The notes under the pieces were generated by a model. It was not told the origin of the DNA. It saw only the letters and a program-made list of their open reading frames with translations, and ran no database searches. Shown here in pieces: positions 32,568-41,187 of a stretch of 64,000 nt of DNA (position 1 is its first letter; each line of letters starts with the position of its first letter). This DNA comes from Sinosporangium album (GTDB lineage: Bacteria > Actinomycetota > Actinomycetes > Streptosporangiales > Streptosporangiaceae), in assembly GCF_900100605.1 (NCBI RefSeq), contig NZ_FNCN01000011.1, positions 62,001-126,000 on the forward strand. The letters are read 5' to 3'. The translations under genes were made by a program, and so were the position numbers.

Positions 32568-33815
32568 TCAGCGCGTGTACATGTCCTGACCGTCGCAGCC
32601 GGAGCGCGTCTCACACAGAGCGGAGTGAGCCCCTATCGCCGAGCGCAGCAGGCTGAGGCTGACGTCGGGAACGTAGCCGCAGCCGCCGATACCGCGCGGC
32701 AGCGGCGCCCACAGGCCACCACCGCCGCGCTTGGCCAGCATCGCCTGCTGGGCCCGGACCAGCATGTCCACGTCGGTGATCGCCGGGTGGTGGATCGCCA
32801 GCCCGAGCTTCTGGCACACGTCCAGGATACGATCGCGCTCGGCCGAGGTGAGCCAGCCGAGCAGAGCGGCCAGGGTGGCGCTGAACGCTATCTCCACCGA
32901 CACGGCATGGCCGTGCCGCAGCCCGGCCGCCAGCTCGAACCCAGGCGACCAGGTGTGGCCGTAGGCATGTGGCCGATCCTGGAACACCTCGAACAGATTG
33001 GGGCCCTCGTGCCGCAGGTAGGAGCGCAGCGTCCGGAACACGATCGCATCATCGACGCTGCCGGGGCGGGCAAGGCGGGCGGCGACAAGATCGCCGCCGT
33101 GGGAGTCCAGAAGGTCGAACAGCTCGAAGTCGTCGACGATCGCCATCTTCAGCACTTCGGCCAGGCCGTGCCGGAAGTCCGGCTCTGCGAGGGTGGCGAA
33201 CAGCGACCGGTCCACCAGGGTGAGCACCGGGGGGTGGTAGGTGCCCAGGAAGTTCTTGTGGGTGCCGACGTTGACGCAGGTGCGCGGGGAGGGGCCGGCG
33301 TCGATCGCGGCGACCAGGCTGGTGGCCACCATGACGTATGGGGTACGACGGTGCAGCAGCGAGCACGCCAGCCCCGCCGTGTCGGTCAGGACGCCTCCAC
33401 CGACGACCAGGACCGGCTCGCTGCGGTTCACCTCCAGAGATCCGAGGAAGGCGGCGATGCGCTGCACCATGCCAAAGGTCTTGTCCGCTTCACGCGCCCG
33501 GCACGTCATCACGTGCAGGGCGATGCCGTGGCCCGCGAAGTATGCGGTGATGCGCTGGCCGTGCAGCCGGTGAACCTCCTCGTCGATCACTGCCGTACAG
33601 CGGCCGAGAGAACTGTAGATGTCGGCGAGGGCGCTGCACTCAGGGTCGAACACCTGCCAGGCGAGCTGGACGTCGCTACGGACCCGCAGATGGGATTCAA
33701 CGCTGATCCGCCCGCGCGCTGGGTCGGTGTCAATGTGGCCGGTTCCGTCGTAGTAGTTGCACGTGCGGAAGCGTTCGCGGTCGCCGGCCTGCGGGCGCTC
33801 GATCTGCACCGTCAC
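32568..33815 (-). CDS. Sugar phosphate cyclase, 2-epi-5-epi-valiolone synthase-like
   Basis: A 415-residue member of the dehydroquinate-synthase superfamily. The NAD-binding block is GGGVLTDTAGLACSL (139 on), followed by RTPYVMVATSLVAAIDAG, the T-S/T-L-x-x-x-I-D-A-G pattern of EEVS-type cyclases of C7-cyclitol pathways. The Zn ligands are in place: E220 (LAEVLK), H287 (GHTWSP) and H303 (HGHAVS). It should cyclise a sugar phosphate such as sedoheptulose 7-phosphate to a cyclitol. True AroB has different residues around the lysines of the active site. ATGA overlap with the flavoprotein gene before it shows co-translation. Confidence 0.82.
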   Translation of the reverse strand: MTVQIERPQAGDRERFRTCNYYDGTGHIDTDPARGRISVESHLRVRSDVQLAWQVFDPECSALADIYSSLGRCTAVIDEEVHRLHGQRITAYFAGHGIALHVMTCRAREADKTFGMVQRIAAFLGSLEVNRSEPVLVVGGGVLTDTAGLACSLLHRRTPYVMVATSLVAAIDAGPSPRTCVNVGTHKNFLGTYHPPVLTLVDRSLFATLAEPDFRHGLAEVLKMAIVDDFELFDLLDSHGGDLVAARLARPGSVDDAIVFRTLRSYLRHEGPNLFEVFQDRPHAYGHTWSPGFELAAGLRHGHAVSVEIAFSATLAALLGWLTSAERDRILDVCQKLGLAIHHPAITDVDMLVRAQQAMLAKRGGGGLWAPLPRGIGGCGYVPDVSLSLLRSAIGAHSALCETRSGCDGQDMYTR

Positions 33816-34396
33816 TCGGGGTGTCCCTTCTCGTCAAGGTCGTCGATGTAGTGGCGAAGCAGCGCGGCGACGACGTCCGGCCATGCGCACGCCACACCGG
33901 CCGGATTGCCGCCGCCCTGGCGGTTGACGCCGTCTGTGAGGCTGGGGTTAGGGGCCGGTTCCAGGACGCGGTGCTGGCGCGCAGCCAGGACCGCGACGTG
34001 CTGCTGCACCACCGGGTTGGACCACATGGCGCGGTTGGTGGCCGGCGCGAACCACACCGGTGCGGGGTAGGCGAGGATGCACGCGGTGAGCAGGGTGTCG
34101 GCGAGGCCGAGTGCCGCTTTGGCCAGGGTGTTGGCCGTCGCCGGGCACACGATGAACTCATCGGCGGAACGGGCCAGCTCGACGTGCAGGGGTGACTGTC
34201 CGGAGTGCCAGTCGGCGTCGCCGGTGACGGGCCCGGGAAAGCCGGTCAGGAACGGGACCGCGGCGGGGGTGGCGACGACGATGACCTGCGGGGCGATGTG
34301 CTCGCGCAGCAGCTCGACCAGCCCGTGCACGCCGGTCGCGGAGGAGGAGCCACAGACGCCGAGCAGGACCCGGCGGCGCGGAAGCCGGTCGTTCAC
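33812..34396 (-). CDS. Flavoprotein of the HFCD family (cysteine decarboxylase-like)
   Basis: A 194-residue FMN protein of the homo-oligomeric flavin-containing Cys decarboxylase family (EpiD, MrsD, TvaF, and the CoaC half of Dfp). The catalytic His is H71 in HVELARSADE, the FMN/substrate motif P-A-S-A-N-T appears as CPATANTLAK (84 on), and the P-A-M-N motif as PATNRAMW (118-125). EpiD-like members oxidatively decarboxylate a peptide C-terminal Cys to an enethiol. GTG start inside the nucleotidyltransferase stop (GTGA). A peptide ending in Cys is encoded at the head of the operon, which favours the peptide role over phosphopantothenoylcysteine decarboxylation. Confidence 0.85.
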   Translation of the reverse strand: MNDRLPRRRVLLGVCGSSSATGVHGLVELLREHIAPQVIVVATPAAVPFLTGFPGPVTGDADWHSGQSPLHVELARSADEFIVCPATANTLAKAALGLADTLLTACILAYPAPVWFAPATNRAMWSNPVVQQHVAVLAARQHRVLEPAPNPSLTDGVNRQGGGNPAGVACAWPDVVAALLRHYIDDLDEKGHPE

Positions 34397-35298
34397 CGGA
34401 CCGGTTGCAGCCGCAGCGGCAGCGGCGCGGTCATGGCCAGATCGGCGATCGGGCCCGGCACTGCGAGGTTCCGCATCCGCTCGTGGAACACCGACCGCCA
34501 CCAGAATTCCCGGTGGTCGAGGGTGAGAATGTCGACTTCGGCGGCGGCGAGCTCCTGGTAGACACCGAGGACCTGGCGGCGGTCGGTGACGTCGCATGAC
34601 GCTGCGGCGTCAAGGCAGCGCCGCAGCGTGCGGTGCTGCGGCAGCGCTGTGAGGTAGGTGTCGGCGAGCGCCCATTTGCGGGGGGCGGGCAGCCGTCCGG
34701 CGGCCAGGTGGCACAGATCCACCAAATACTTGATCATGTCGGTGGTGAGCAGGCGCCACGAATGCGGGTCCTGCCGCAGGTACCCCTGGAAGGCGGAACG
34801 CCAGTAGGTGGAGGCGTAGCGGCTCACCCACTCGCTCGCCAGCTGCGGAGTGAACGGCTCGACGATTCGTTCCCGTAGGACCCGCTGGTGCAGGGTGATG
34901 AAGTCCTCGTGCTCCCACATCACGTGCATGGTGTGGTAGTTCTCCAGGTCGTCCAGGTAGCCGCGGTCAAAGGAAGGGGCGGCTTGGACGAATTCAGTGA
35001 GCACCTGCAAAGACAAGATCTTGAGGTTGAGGATGCCGTCTGCGGTCAGCGTGTTGTAGACCGAGAACGGCACCAGGGTGTCGTCGCGGCCTTCCGACAG
35101 CAGCTCGATGCCCAGCCCGGTGGGGATGATGTTGTCCAGGCAGTAGCTGTCCGACAGCGGAGTCTCGGGTTCGACGAACACCCAGACGTCGACGTCGGAG
35201 TAGCGGTCTTCGACGCCCAGTCGGTGGGAGCCGCACAGGCTCAGGCCGACCACGTGCTGGGTGCCGGACAGTCGCTCAAAGATCTCGGTGTTCTTCAC
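34393..35298 (-). CDS. MNT-type nucleotidyltransferase domain protein
   Basis: A 301-residue protein whose N-terminal domain has the minimal nucleotidyltransferase motif: LCGSHRLGVEDRYSDVDVWV with G23-S24 and the metal-binding D35-x-D37. The rest is helical (HVMWEHEDFITLHQRVLRER; WRLLTTDMIKYLVDLCHLAAG) as in kanamycin nucleotidyltransferase and HEPN-like partners. It should transfer a nucleotide onto a small molecule, cyclitol phosphate, peptide or protein. GTG start after a hairpin downstream of the peptide gene. Antitoxin-type MNT proteins are much shorter. Confidence 0.78.
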   Translation of the reverse strand: MKNTEIFERLSGTQHVVGLSLCGSHRLGVEDRYSDVDVWVFVEPETPLSDSYCLDNIIPTGLGIELLSEGRDDTLVPFSVYNTLTADGILNLKILSLQVLTEFVQAAPSFDRGYLDDLENYHTMHVMWEHEDFITLHQRVLRERIVEPFTPQLASEWVSRYASTYWRSAFQGYLRQDPHSWRLLTTDMIKYLVDLCHLAAGRLPAPRKWALADTYLTALPQHRTLRRCLDAAASCDVTDRRQVLGVYQELAAAEVDILTLDHREFWWRSVFHERMRNLAVPGPIADLAMTAPLPLRLQPVR

Positions 35299-35323
35299 GT
35301 CCTAGTCCTCCCGGGGGCTGTAA

Positions 35324-35356
35324 GGGCCGGCCCGCGGACGTCTAGCGGGCCGGCCC
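35324..35356 (-). terminator. 12-bp stem-loop between the peptide gene and the enzyme genes, probable attenuator
   Basis: GGGCCGGCCCGC pairs perfectly with its complement across a 9-base loop. It lies 12 bases past the peptide stop and 25 bases before the nucleotidyltransferase start. Partial termination here would give far more peptide mRNA than enzyme mRNA, the usual arrangement for precursor-peptide genes. Confidence 0.7.
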
Positions 35357-35368
35357 AGTGGGGCGGAA

Positions 35369-35464
35369 CTAGCAGACGCGACCGGTGGTGGTCGGCATCG
35401 CCGCAGCGGTGCCGGTCACGCGGGCCAGGGAAGCCACCAGGGACTCGCGGGTCGTCTTCGCCAT
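35369..35464 (-). CDS. Short peptide ending in Cys, candidate RiPP precursor (31 residues)
   Basis: A 31-codon ORF with a near-perfect ribosome site (AAAGGAG, 8 bases before ATG). It begins MAKTTRESLVASLARVTG, a helical leader-like half. The last nine residues are M23-P24-T25-T26-T27-G28-R29-V30-C31, i.e. a Thr-rich core closing on a single C-terminal Cys. A Cys at the very end is what EpiD/TvaF-type decarboxylases need, and such a flavoprotein is encoded two genes downstream. No dehydratase or cyclase of known lanthipeptide classes is in the cluster, so the product class is open. Confidence 0.72.
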   Translation of the reverse strand: MAKTTRESLVASLARVTGTAAAMPTTTGRVC

Positions 35465-35479
35465 CACGTCACTCCTTTG

Positions 35480-35770
35480 CTCGTGCCCTGCCGGGCAACG
35501 TTTCGGGTCGGCACGCACGCGCCGCCCCCTTGTGGTTGTCGTGACCGCTGCTTCCGGGACTGCGATCCCCCTGCTGCGGTCGCAACTTGTCACACGATGA
35601 CTCCTGCACCGGCACCTTCGGTAGAGGTCGGCGCGGTGAGGCAGGTGCGGAACGGCGCCGCTTTGGTGTGGTTGGTGCGCTCAGGGGCGTCTGGGCGCGG
35701 GACCCGCTAAATTCGAAGATCTAGCTCGCCTGTGATCGGACCGTCACCTCCTGTCCGGAAGGGCCTCGCC
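35480..35770. promoter_or_regulatory. Divergent promoter region of the peptide operon and its HTH regulator
   Basis: About 290 bases between the peptide gene (-) and the regulator gene (+). I could not place -35/-10 boxes with confidence. A 38-codon frame on the plus strand (35597-35710) has no ribosome site and is not called. Confidence 0.4.
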
Positions 35771-37055
35771 ATGGCACCCCCCGCGAACGAACGGCTAGCG
35801 CGAAACGAGAACCTTCAGCTGCTGATGGAGAGGGCCGGATGGCGCCCGGAGACCCTCGCCCGGAAAGTCAACCTCGTACTGGCTGGAACGCGTGAGAAAC
35901 GCCGCGTGCATGAGAAGACGCCGTACCGATGGCTGAACCGGGGCGAGGTGCCGCACGCGCCGGTGCCGGACGTGGTCGCCTACCTGCTGTCACGGGCGAT
36001 CGGCGAACCCGTCGCCTTCGACCAGGTGTGGCCGCCCGGCACCCGTCCCTGCGCGACGTGGGCTTGGGCCGACGACGGCCGCGACATACCGTGGGATCAC
36101 CAAGGACTGCTGCAACTCCTGGGAGAGTGGTCGCACACCATGCTGACCCGACGCAGGTGCCTCGTGCTCGGCGGGGCCGCCCTCACCGGAGCCGCCTGGC
36201 AATGGCTGGACGCGCCCGCCCCGATCCCCGCGCTGCGCGGTGAAGGCGACCAGATCACTCCCGAGACGCTGTCGCTGATCGATACCATCGTGGCCGGCGC
36301 CCAGAGCCTGGACGAAAAGCACGGCAGCGGCGCCGCCGATTTCGTCGCAAGCCAGTTCAACGCCGTGGCCCGGCTGCTGCGCCGCAGTAGCTACGACGCC
36401 AAGACCGGGCAGCGGCTGTGCACCGCCCTCGGCCAGCTCGCCCAGACCTCCGGCTGGATGGCGCACGAGGCGGCTCGCGACGGACAGGCCCAGCGCTGGT
36501 TTCTGACCGGGCTGCGCGCCGCTCACTCGGCCGGTGACCCCGCGCTGGCCGCGGGCATCATCGCGTTGATGAGCAATCAGGCCACCACGATCGGCAAATC
36601 CGCTGAGGCGATCCAGCTGGCCGCAGCCGCGCAGGAAGCGGCCCGTGGCTGCTCGCGTAGCGTGCGGGCGATTGTCAGTGCCCGCAGCTGCCTGGCCTAC
36701 GCTGACGTCGGCGACTCCGCTGGCTTCCATCGATCCCGTGACGGCGCCATGGAGCTCATCACCAGGGCGGCCGAAGAGGGCGAGCAGCCGCCGGGGTGGG
36801 CGAGCCATGTCACACCGAGCGAACCAGCGGTCGGCGCTGCGGCACGGCATCTGGCTCAGCCTCGCCCACACCCGCGCCGGCGACCTGGACGAGGCCGTCG
36901 CAGCGGGCCGATCCGCGCTGCGGCGGCTGCTGTCGGTGACGTCGGCGCAGTGCGTGGCCCTACTCGGCGACCTCCGCGACGACCTGGTGCCGCACGCGCC
37001 GCGCACCACCGCAGTCCGCGACCTGGTGCACGACATCGAACGGCACCTTGCCTGA
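35771..37055 (+). pseudogene. HTH regulator with TPR-like C-terminal domain, frameshifted
   Basis: The N-terminus reads LARNENLQLLMERAGWRPET followed by ARKVNLVLAGT and ends its DNA-binding part with KTPYRWLNRGEVP, the atypical HTH of Streptomyces cluster-linked regulators; a helical repeat domain (residues about 150-340) follows. Near 36800-36830 the sense frame moves by one base. The natural C-terminus (HGIWLSLAHTRAGDLDEAVA through RDLVHDIERHLA) is read in the next frame to a stop at 37055, while the first frame runs on into an Arg/Pro-rich tail. This is either a real inactivating mutation or a sequencing error. It is divergent from the peptide/cyclitol operon and most likely its regulator. 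Confidence 0.75.
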
Positions 37056-37220
37056 AGCTACTTCAACCTCCAGTCCAGCGACTTGCCAGCGCCTAGGCAG
37101 AGGGGGCGGGCAGCAGGTCACCCCGGTCGTTGCGTCGCTTCACGCCCTCAGATCAGGCGTCGAAGTCGTACTGGAACACATAAGAACATCTCGCCCAAAG
37201 CACTCACGATCCCGTTGGCC

Positions 37221-38102
37221 GGGCCACCCCCGCCTGCGCGGGGAGAACCTAGGCGCGCGGCGATTGCCGCCTTCCCAGGTCGGACCACCCCCGCCTGCGC
37301 GGGGAGAACGACGACGAGCTCGGCGAGGCGCAGGGCGAGGGCGGACCACCCCCGCCTGCGCGGGGAGAACGAGGCACCGGCACCACCCGGTGGGACATCA
37401 AACGGACCACCCCCGCCTGCGCGGGGAGAACGAGGGCTGGGGCGACGTGGGTGTAATGAGGGACGGACCACCCCCGCCTGCGCGGGGAGAACGAGGGCTG
37501 GGGCGACGTGGGTGTAATGAGGGACGGACCACCCCCGCCTGCGCGGGGAGAACGACGTGCAGAAAATCCAAGACGTCGGCAAAGTCGGACCACCCCCGCC
37601 TGCGCGGGGAGAACGAGGGCTGGGGCGACGTGGGTGTAATGAGGGACGGACCACCCCCGCCTGCGCGGGGAGAACGACGTGCAGAAAATCCAAGACGTCG
37701 GCAAAGTCGGACCACCCCCGCCTGCGCGGGGAGAACAGGTGTTGGCGTGGTGCTGGGCTGCGGCGCGGCGGACCACCCCCGCCTGCGCGGGGAGAACGCC
37801 AGCCGCCAGGACCGGCCATCGCCGTCATCCGGACCACCCCCGCCTGCGCGGGGAGAACCATCTGGTCGTACGCCGCTCGGACGCCGGGCTCGGACCACCC
37901 CCGCCTGCGCGGGGAGAACGCCGAGGTGACGCGCAGCTTCACGGTGGGAGCCGGACCACCCCCGCCTGCGCGGGGAGAACTGCCCACGCCTGACGAGGCT
38001 GACGAGCTGCGACGGACCACCCCCGCCTGCGCGGGGAGAACGCGTGCATGTTGTCCGGCAGAAGCGCCAAGGTCGGACCACCCCCGCCTGCGCGGGGAGA
38101 AC
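37221..38102 (-). CRISPR. CRISPR array 2, type I-E, 15 repeats/14 spacers, leader on the right
   Basis: Fifteen 28-base repeats of the same sequence as array 1, with an exact 61-base period throughout. The leftmost repeat has GGGCC in place of GGACC, marking the old end. The leader starts at 38103, shared in divergent orientation with cas3. One spacer (starting GAGGGCTGGGGCGACG) occurs three times (37432, 37493, 37615) and another (GACGTGCAGAAAATCC) twice (37554, 37676), in the order A-A-B-A-B, which shows repeat-mediated duplication inside the array. Confidence 0.98.
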
Positions 38103-38249
38103 ACTTGCTGACCTGGGCTTAAAGGGGGGCGTTGCTGATTTGTGACCTTGGGGGCTGGGGCGGTGGCTGGCTTGGCATGGGGAGAGCTTACGCGCTCGTG
38201 CGATTTTGTCGGTGGTGTGTGGTGCAGTTGCCTCGAAGGCCGAGTCGCG
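38103..38249. promoter_or_regulatory. Leader of array 2 and promoter region of cas3
   Basis: About 147 bases between the first repeat of array 2 (read leftwards) and the cas3 start (read rightwards). The repeat-proximal block, read towards the array, is GCCCAGGTCAGCAAGT; the same block stands before the first repeat of array 3 (GCCCCAGGTCAGTAAGT). This fixes array orientation and marks a probable Cas1-Cas2 docking element. The whole leader is duplicated beside array 1. Confidence 0.8.
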
Positions 38250-41132
38250 ATGTGTGGAGCCGAGCCTATGCCTGTAGAGAATCTTGGTGGAGAGTCTCTG
38301 TGGTCGGTTGACGCGCGTTTGTGGGGGAAGCGCGACAAGCTGCCGGGGCCTTATCCGGTGGTCTGCCATCTCATCGACACGGCGGCGATTGCCGGGGCGC
38401 TCTGGGACGCGTGGGCCGTCGGGCTGAACGTCCTGTCTGTGGATGTGCTCGGTGAGCATGTTGGTGCCCGCATGAGAAATTTCGTGTGCTTCTGGGCGGG
38501 CCTGCACGATATAGGCAAGGTATCGCCGTCATTCCAGGCGCTGGTTGGAGACTGCTATCAGACGCTGCTCGCGGAGGCGTCGGAGTACGGCGAGGACGAC
38601 GCGGTGGTCGGCTTGCGTCATAACGAGGTGACGCAGTGGGTCCTGGTCGAGATCTTCAAGGCGCTGGGTTACCCCGCTGCCGACCGTGCGCGCCGGGACG
38701 TTGGGCATCAGATCGCCCAGTTGCTCGGAGGGCATCACGGGCAGTTCTGCCGTGCGATGAGGCGCCAGGAGTTGAGCGATCCCCGCTCCCGTCCCGGCAT
38801 CGGCGAGGGTGTTTGGGAGGAGCAGTGCCGCGCGCACGCGGATGTGCTCCGAGAACTGACGGGCGCGGATGAGGCGCTGCGTGAGCGGTTGCCGGTGCCG
38901 GCGGCGGTTGTGGTGCTCGGCATTGTGATTGTGGCGGACTGGCTCGCGAGCCAGGAGTCGTTCATTATCGCGCGGATGCCGAAATCCGGCTGGGAGGCTT
39001 CGCCGGGCGAGCTGCGTGCCCATTGGGAAGTGGCGGTGGCCGACGCGCCGCGGGTGGTGCGGGATGCGGGGTTGGGCCGTGGCCTGTTCGAGGACCGGAC
39101 CTTCAAGGAGCTGTTCGGCTTCGACGAGCCTAATCCGCTGCAGGCCTCGGTGATGAAGGAGCTACCCGGGCTGGTCGACGGTCCGGGCCTGCTGCTGGCC
39201 ACGGCTCCGCCGGGCGAGGGTAAGACGGAGATGGCCCTGTACGCGGCGGGGGTGCTGGCGCGGGCCTGCCGGGCCAATGGGCTGGGGTTCTGCCTGCCGA
39301 CGATGGCGACGACGGACGCGATGCACAGGCGGGTTTCGCTGTTCGCCAAGCGGGCGCTGCTGGGGGACGCCGCTTTGGCCAAGGTCCACAGCATGGCCTG
39401 GTTGTCTTCGGACGCAGCCGGCGATGCGGCGGCCGACGCGTCTATCGGCGATGTCGTGATCACGGACGCGGAGGCTTCGATCGAGGCGACGCAATGGCTG
39501 CGCGCCGGTCGGCGTGGCCTGATGGCGCCGTTGAGCACGTTCACCATCGACCAGGGCCTGACCGGTGTGCTGCCTGTGAGATACAACGTCCTGCGCTTGA
39601 TGGCGATGGCGGGCAAGGTCGTGGTCATCGATGAGGCCCACTCCTATGACGCGTGGATGCACGCCCTGCTGCTGCGGTGGCTGGAATGGCTCGGAGCGTT
39701 TCGGGCGCCCGTGATCCTGTTGTCGGCCACGCTCACCGGCGACACGGCGCGGTCGCTGGTCGAGGCGTATATGCGTGGGGCCGGGCACGGGGTGCCGCGG
39801 GAGCTGCGGCCCTGCTATCCGGGGTGGCTGTTCGCCGACGCGGTCAGTGGGACCGTTCGCTCTCCCCGGGAAGTGGCCAGCGAACGGGAGCGCAGCGTGA
39901 GGTTCGAGATGGTGCCGGTACGGCGGGGCAAGGACGTCGCGCGGCCGGGGCATCGGCTCGCGGTCGTCAAGAGGCTGCTGGAGCAGGTGGTCGACAGTGA
40001 CCGTGGATGTGTCCTGGTGTGCTGCACTACAGTCGCCGAAGCCCAGCACACCTACCGTCATATCGCCGACTGGTTCCGTGAACTCAAGGAGAACGGCGGA
40101 CAGCCCCCTGAGTTGAGGCTGCTGCATTCCCGGTACCGCGCCCGCGACCGGTCCAAGATCATCGACGCGTGTGAGCGCGACTTCGGCAAGACGGGGCAGC
40201 GCCCCCGCACGGTCCTGGTCTCCACGCAGATCATCGAACAGTCCCTGGACCTGGACTTCGATCTGCTCATCACCGACCTGGCATCTATGGCGCTGCTCCT
40301 CCAGCGCTCAGGTCGATGCCAGCGCCGCCGCGACAAGCACAGCGACCTGCACCAGGCTCGCCGACCGGATTGGATCGGCGCCGAGCCCCGCGTGGTCGTG
40401 CTGGAGCCAGTGAACGAAGAGGGCGTGTTCGCGGTGCCGAAGGAGTGGGGTGAGGTCTACGACGAGTCCCTGCTGCGCCGTACGAGCAGGCTTCTGCACG
40501 AACGCGGCACCGATCCTGTCGAGGTCCCGGGCGATGTGCAGAGCCTTGTCGACGCGGTCTATGCCGAGGACTTCGCGGCGGTGGCCACGTTGAGCGACGC
40601 CGCCGCGCGAGAGATCGTCCTAGCGGATGGTGAACGTCTCGCGAGAGAGGCTGTCCAACGGCAGACCGCGAGCCTGGTCAGGATCTACTCGCCCCACGAC
40701 GGGCAGCTCCACGATCTTCACAAGCTCAGCGAGTCATGGCCCGGCGTGGACTCCGCATGGCTCACGACGCGCCTGGGGGCCGACTCCGAACGACTGGTGT
40801 GCGTCTATGAGCAGGAACCGGGCGTGTGGACGTTGGACGAGTCCGGGCAGGTGGCCGTGCCCGGTTGGAAGGGGCGGTCGCGGGTCACCCGCGACCAGGC
40901 GCGCCTGATCGCGGAGTACGTGATCCCGGCGCCTGGGCGGTACTTCGGTGAGGATGCCGAGCTGCTGGAGCTGCCGCCCGCCTGGGCGAAGAACGCCGTG
41001 CTGCGCGACTGGAAGCTGCTGCCGATGCGGCGTGCGGGCGAGCGGTGGTACGGCCGGATGCGGCCGGGCCCGGTGCGCTATGAGGCGGAGCCGGGGCTTG
41101 AGCTGGTTGCTACCCCTTACGCTCTTGATTAA
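38250..41132 (+). CDS. cas3: CRISPR-associated helicase/nuclease Cas3
   Basis: A 960-residue HD nuclease plus superfamily 2 helicase, recruited by target-bound Cascade to unwind and shred DNA. HD part: YPVVCHLIDTAA, GLHDIGKVSPSFQ (the H-D pair) and GGHHGQF. Helicase: motif I TAPPGEGKTEMAL, motif II VVIDEAHSYDAW (DEAH), motif III LLSATLTGDT, motif VI LLQRSGRCQRRR. Start ATG 38250, or ATG 38268, which has GGAG 8 bases upstream. Its last 35 bases hold the target-like site of the regulatory mini-array. It is separated from the other cas genes by 342 bases, so it can be expressed apart from Cascade. Confidence 0.97.
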   Translation: MCGAEPMPVENLGGESLWSVDARLWGKRDKLPGPYPVVCHLIDTAAIAGALWDAWAVGLNVLSVDVLGEHVGARMRNFVCFWAGLHDIGKVSPSFQALVGDCYQTLLAEASEYGEDDAVVGLRHNEVTQWVLVEIFKALGYPAADRARRDVGHQIAQLLGGHHGQFCRAMRRQELSDPRSRPGIGEGVWEEQCRAHADVLRELTGADEALRERLPVPAAVVVLGIVIVADWLASQESFIIARMPKSGWEASPGELRAHWEVAVADAPRVVRDAGLGRGLFEDRTFKELFGFDEPNPLQASVMKELPGLVDGPGLLLATAPPGEGKTEMALYAAGVLARACRANGLGFCLPTMATTDAMHRRVSLFAKRALLGDAALAKVHSMAWLSSDAAGDAAADASIGDVVITDAEASIEATQWLRAGRRGLMAPLSTFTIDQGLTGVLPVRYNVLRLMAMAGKVVVIDEAHSYDAWMHALLLRWLEWLGAFRAPVILLSATLTGDTARSLVEAYMRGAGHGVPRELRPCYPGWLFADAVSGTVRSPREVASERERSVRFEMVPVRRGKDVARPGHRLAVVKRLLEQVVDSDRGCVLVCCTTVAEAQHTYRHIADWFRELKENGGQPPELRLLHSRYRARDRSKIIDACERDFGKTGQRPRTVLVSTQIIEQSLDLDFDLLITDLASMALLLQRSGRCQRRRDKHSDLHQARRPDWIGAEPRVVVLEPVNEEGVFAVPKEWGEVYDESLLRRTSRLLHERGTDPVEVPGDVQSLVDAVYAEDFAAVATLSDAAAREIVLADGERLAREAVQRQTASLVRIYSPHDGQLHDLHKLSESWPGVDSAWLTTRLGADSERLVCVYEQEPGVWTLDESGQVAVPGWKGRSRVTRDQARLIAEYVIPAPGRYFGEDAELLELPPAWAKNAVLRDWKLLPMRRAGERWYGRMRPGPVRYEAEPGLELVATPYALD
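41092..41126 (-). promoter_or_regulatory. Protospacer-like target of the pseudo-crRNA, with AAG PAM
   Basis: On the minus strand AAG (plus-strand CTT 41124-41126) is followed by AGCGTAAGGGG (41123-41113). The pseudo-spacer at 41210-41241 begins AGCGTGAGGGG. Over 32 positions 20 match by my count. In the first 14 the only mismatches are 6 and 12, the positions that type I-E Cascade flips out and does not read. A -35-like TTGATT (41125-41130) overlaps the PAM on the plus strand, but no good -10 was found. Bound Cascade here would sit directly upstream of the cas8e operon. Confidence 0.75.
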
Positions 41133-41187
41133 GGTTGGAAAGGCTAAGACGGCCTAGCCTCATCACGCCGGGTCGTCTCAGCCCTGC

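Noticed and set aside
35597-35710. 38-codon plus-strand ORF (MTPAPAPSVEVG...) upstream of the frameshifted regulator
   Set aside because: No ribosome site and no conserved feature; likely part of the promoter region.
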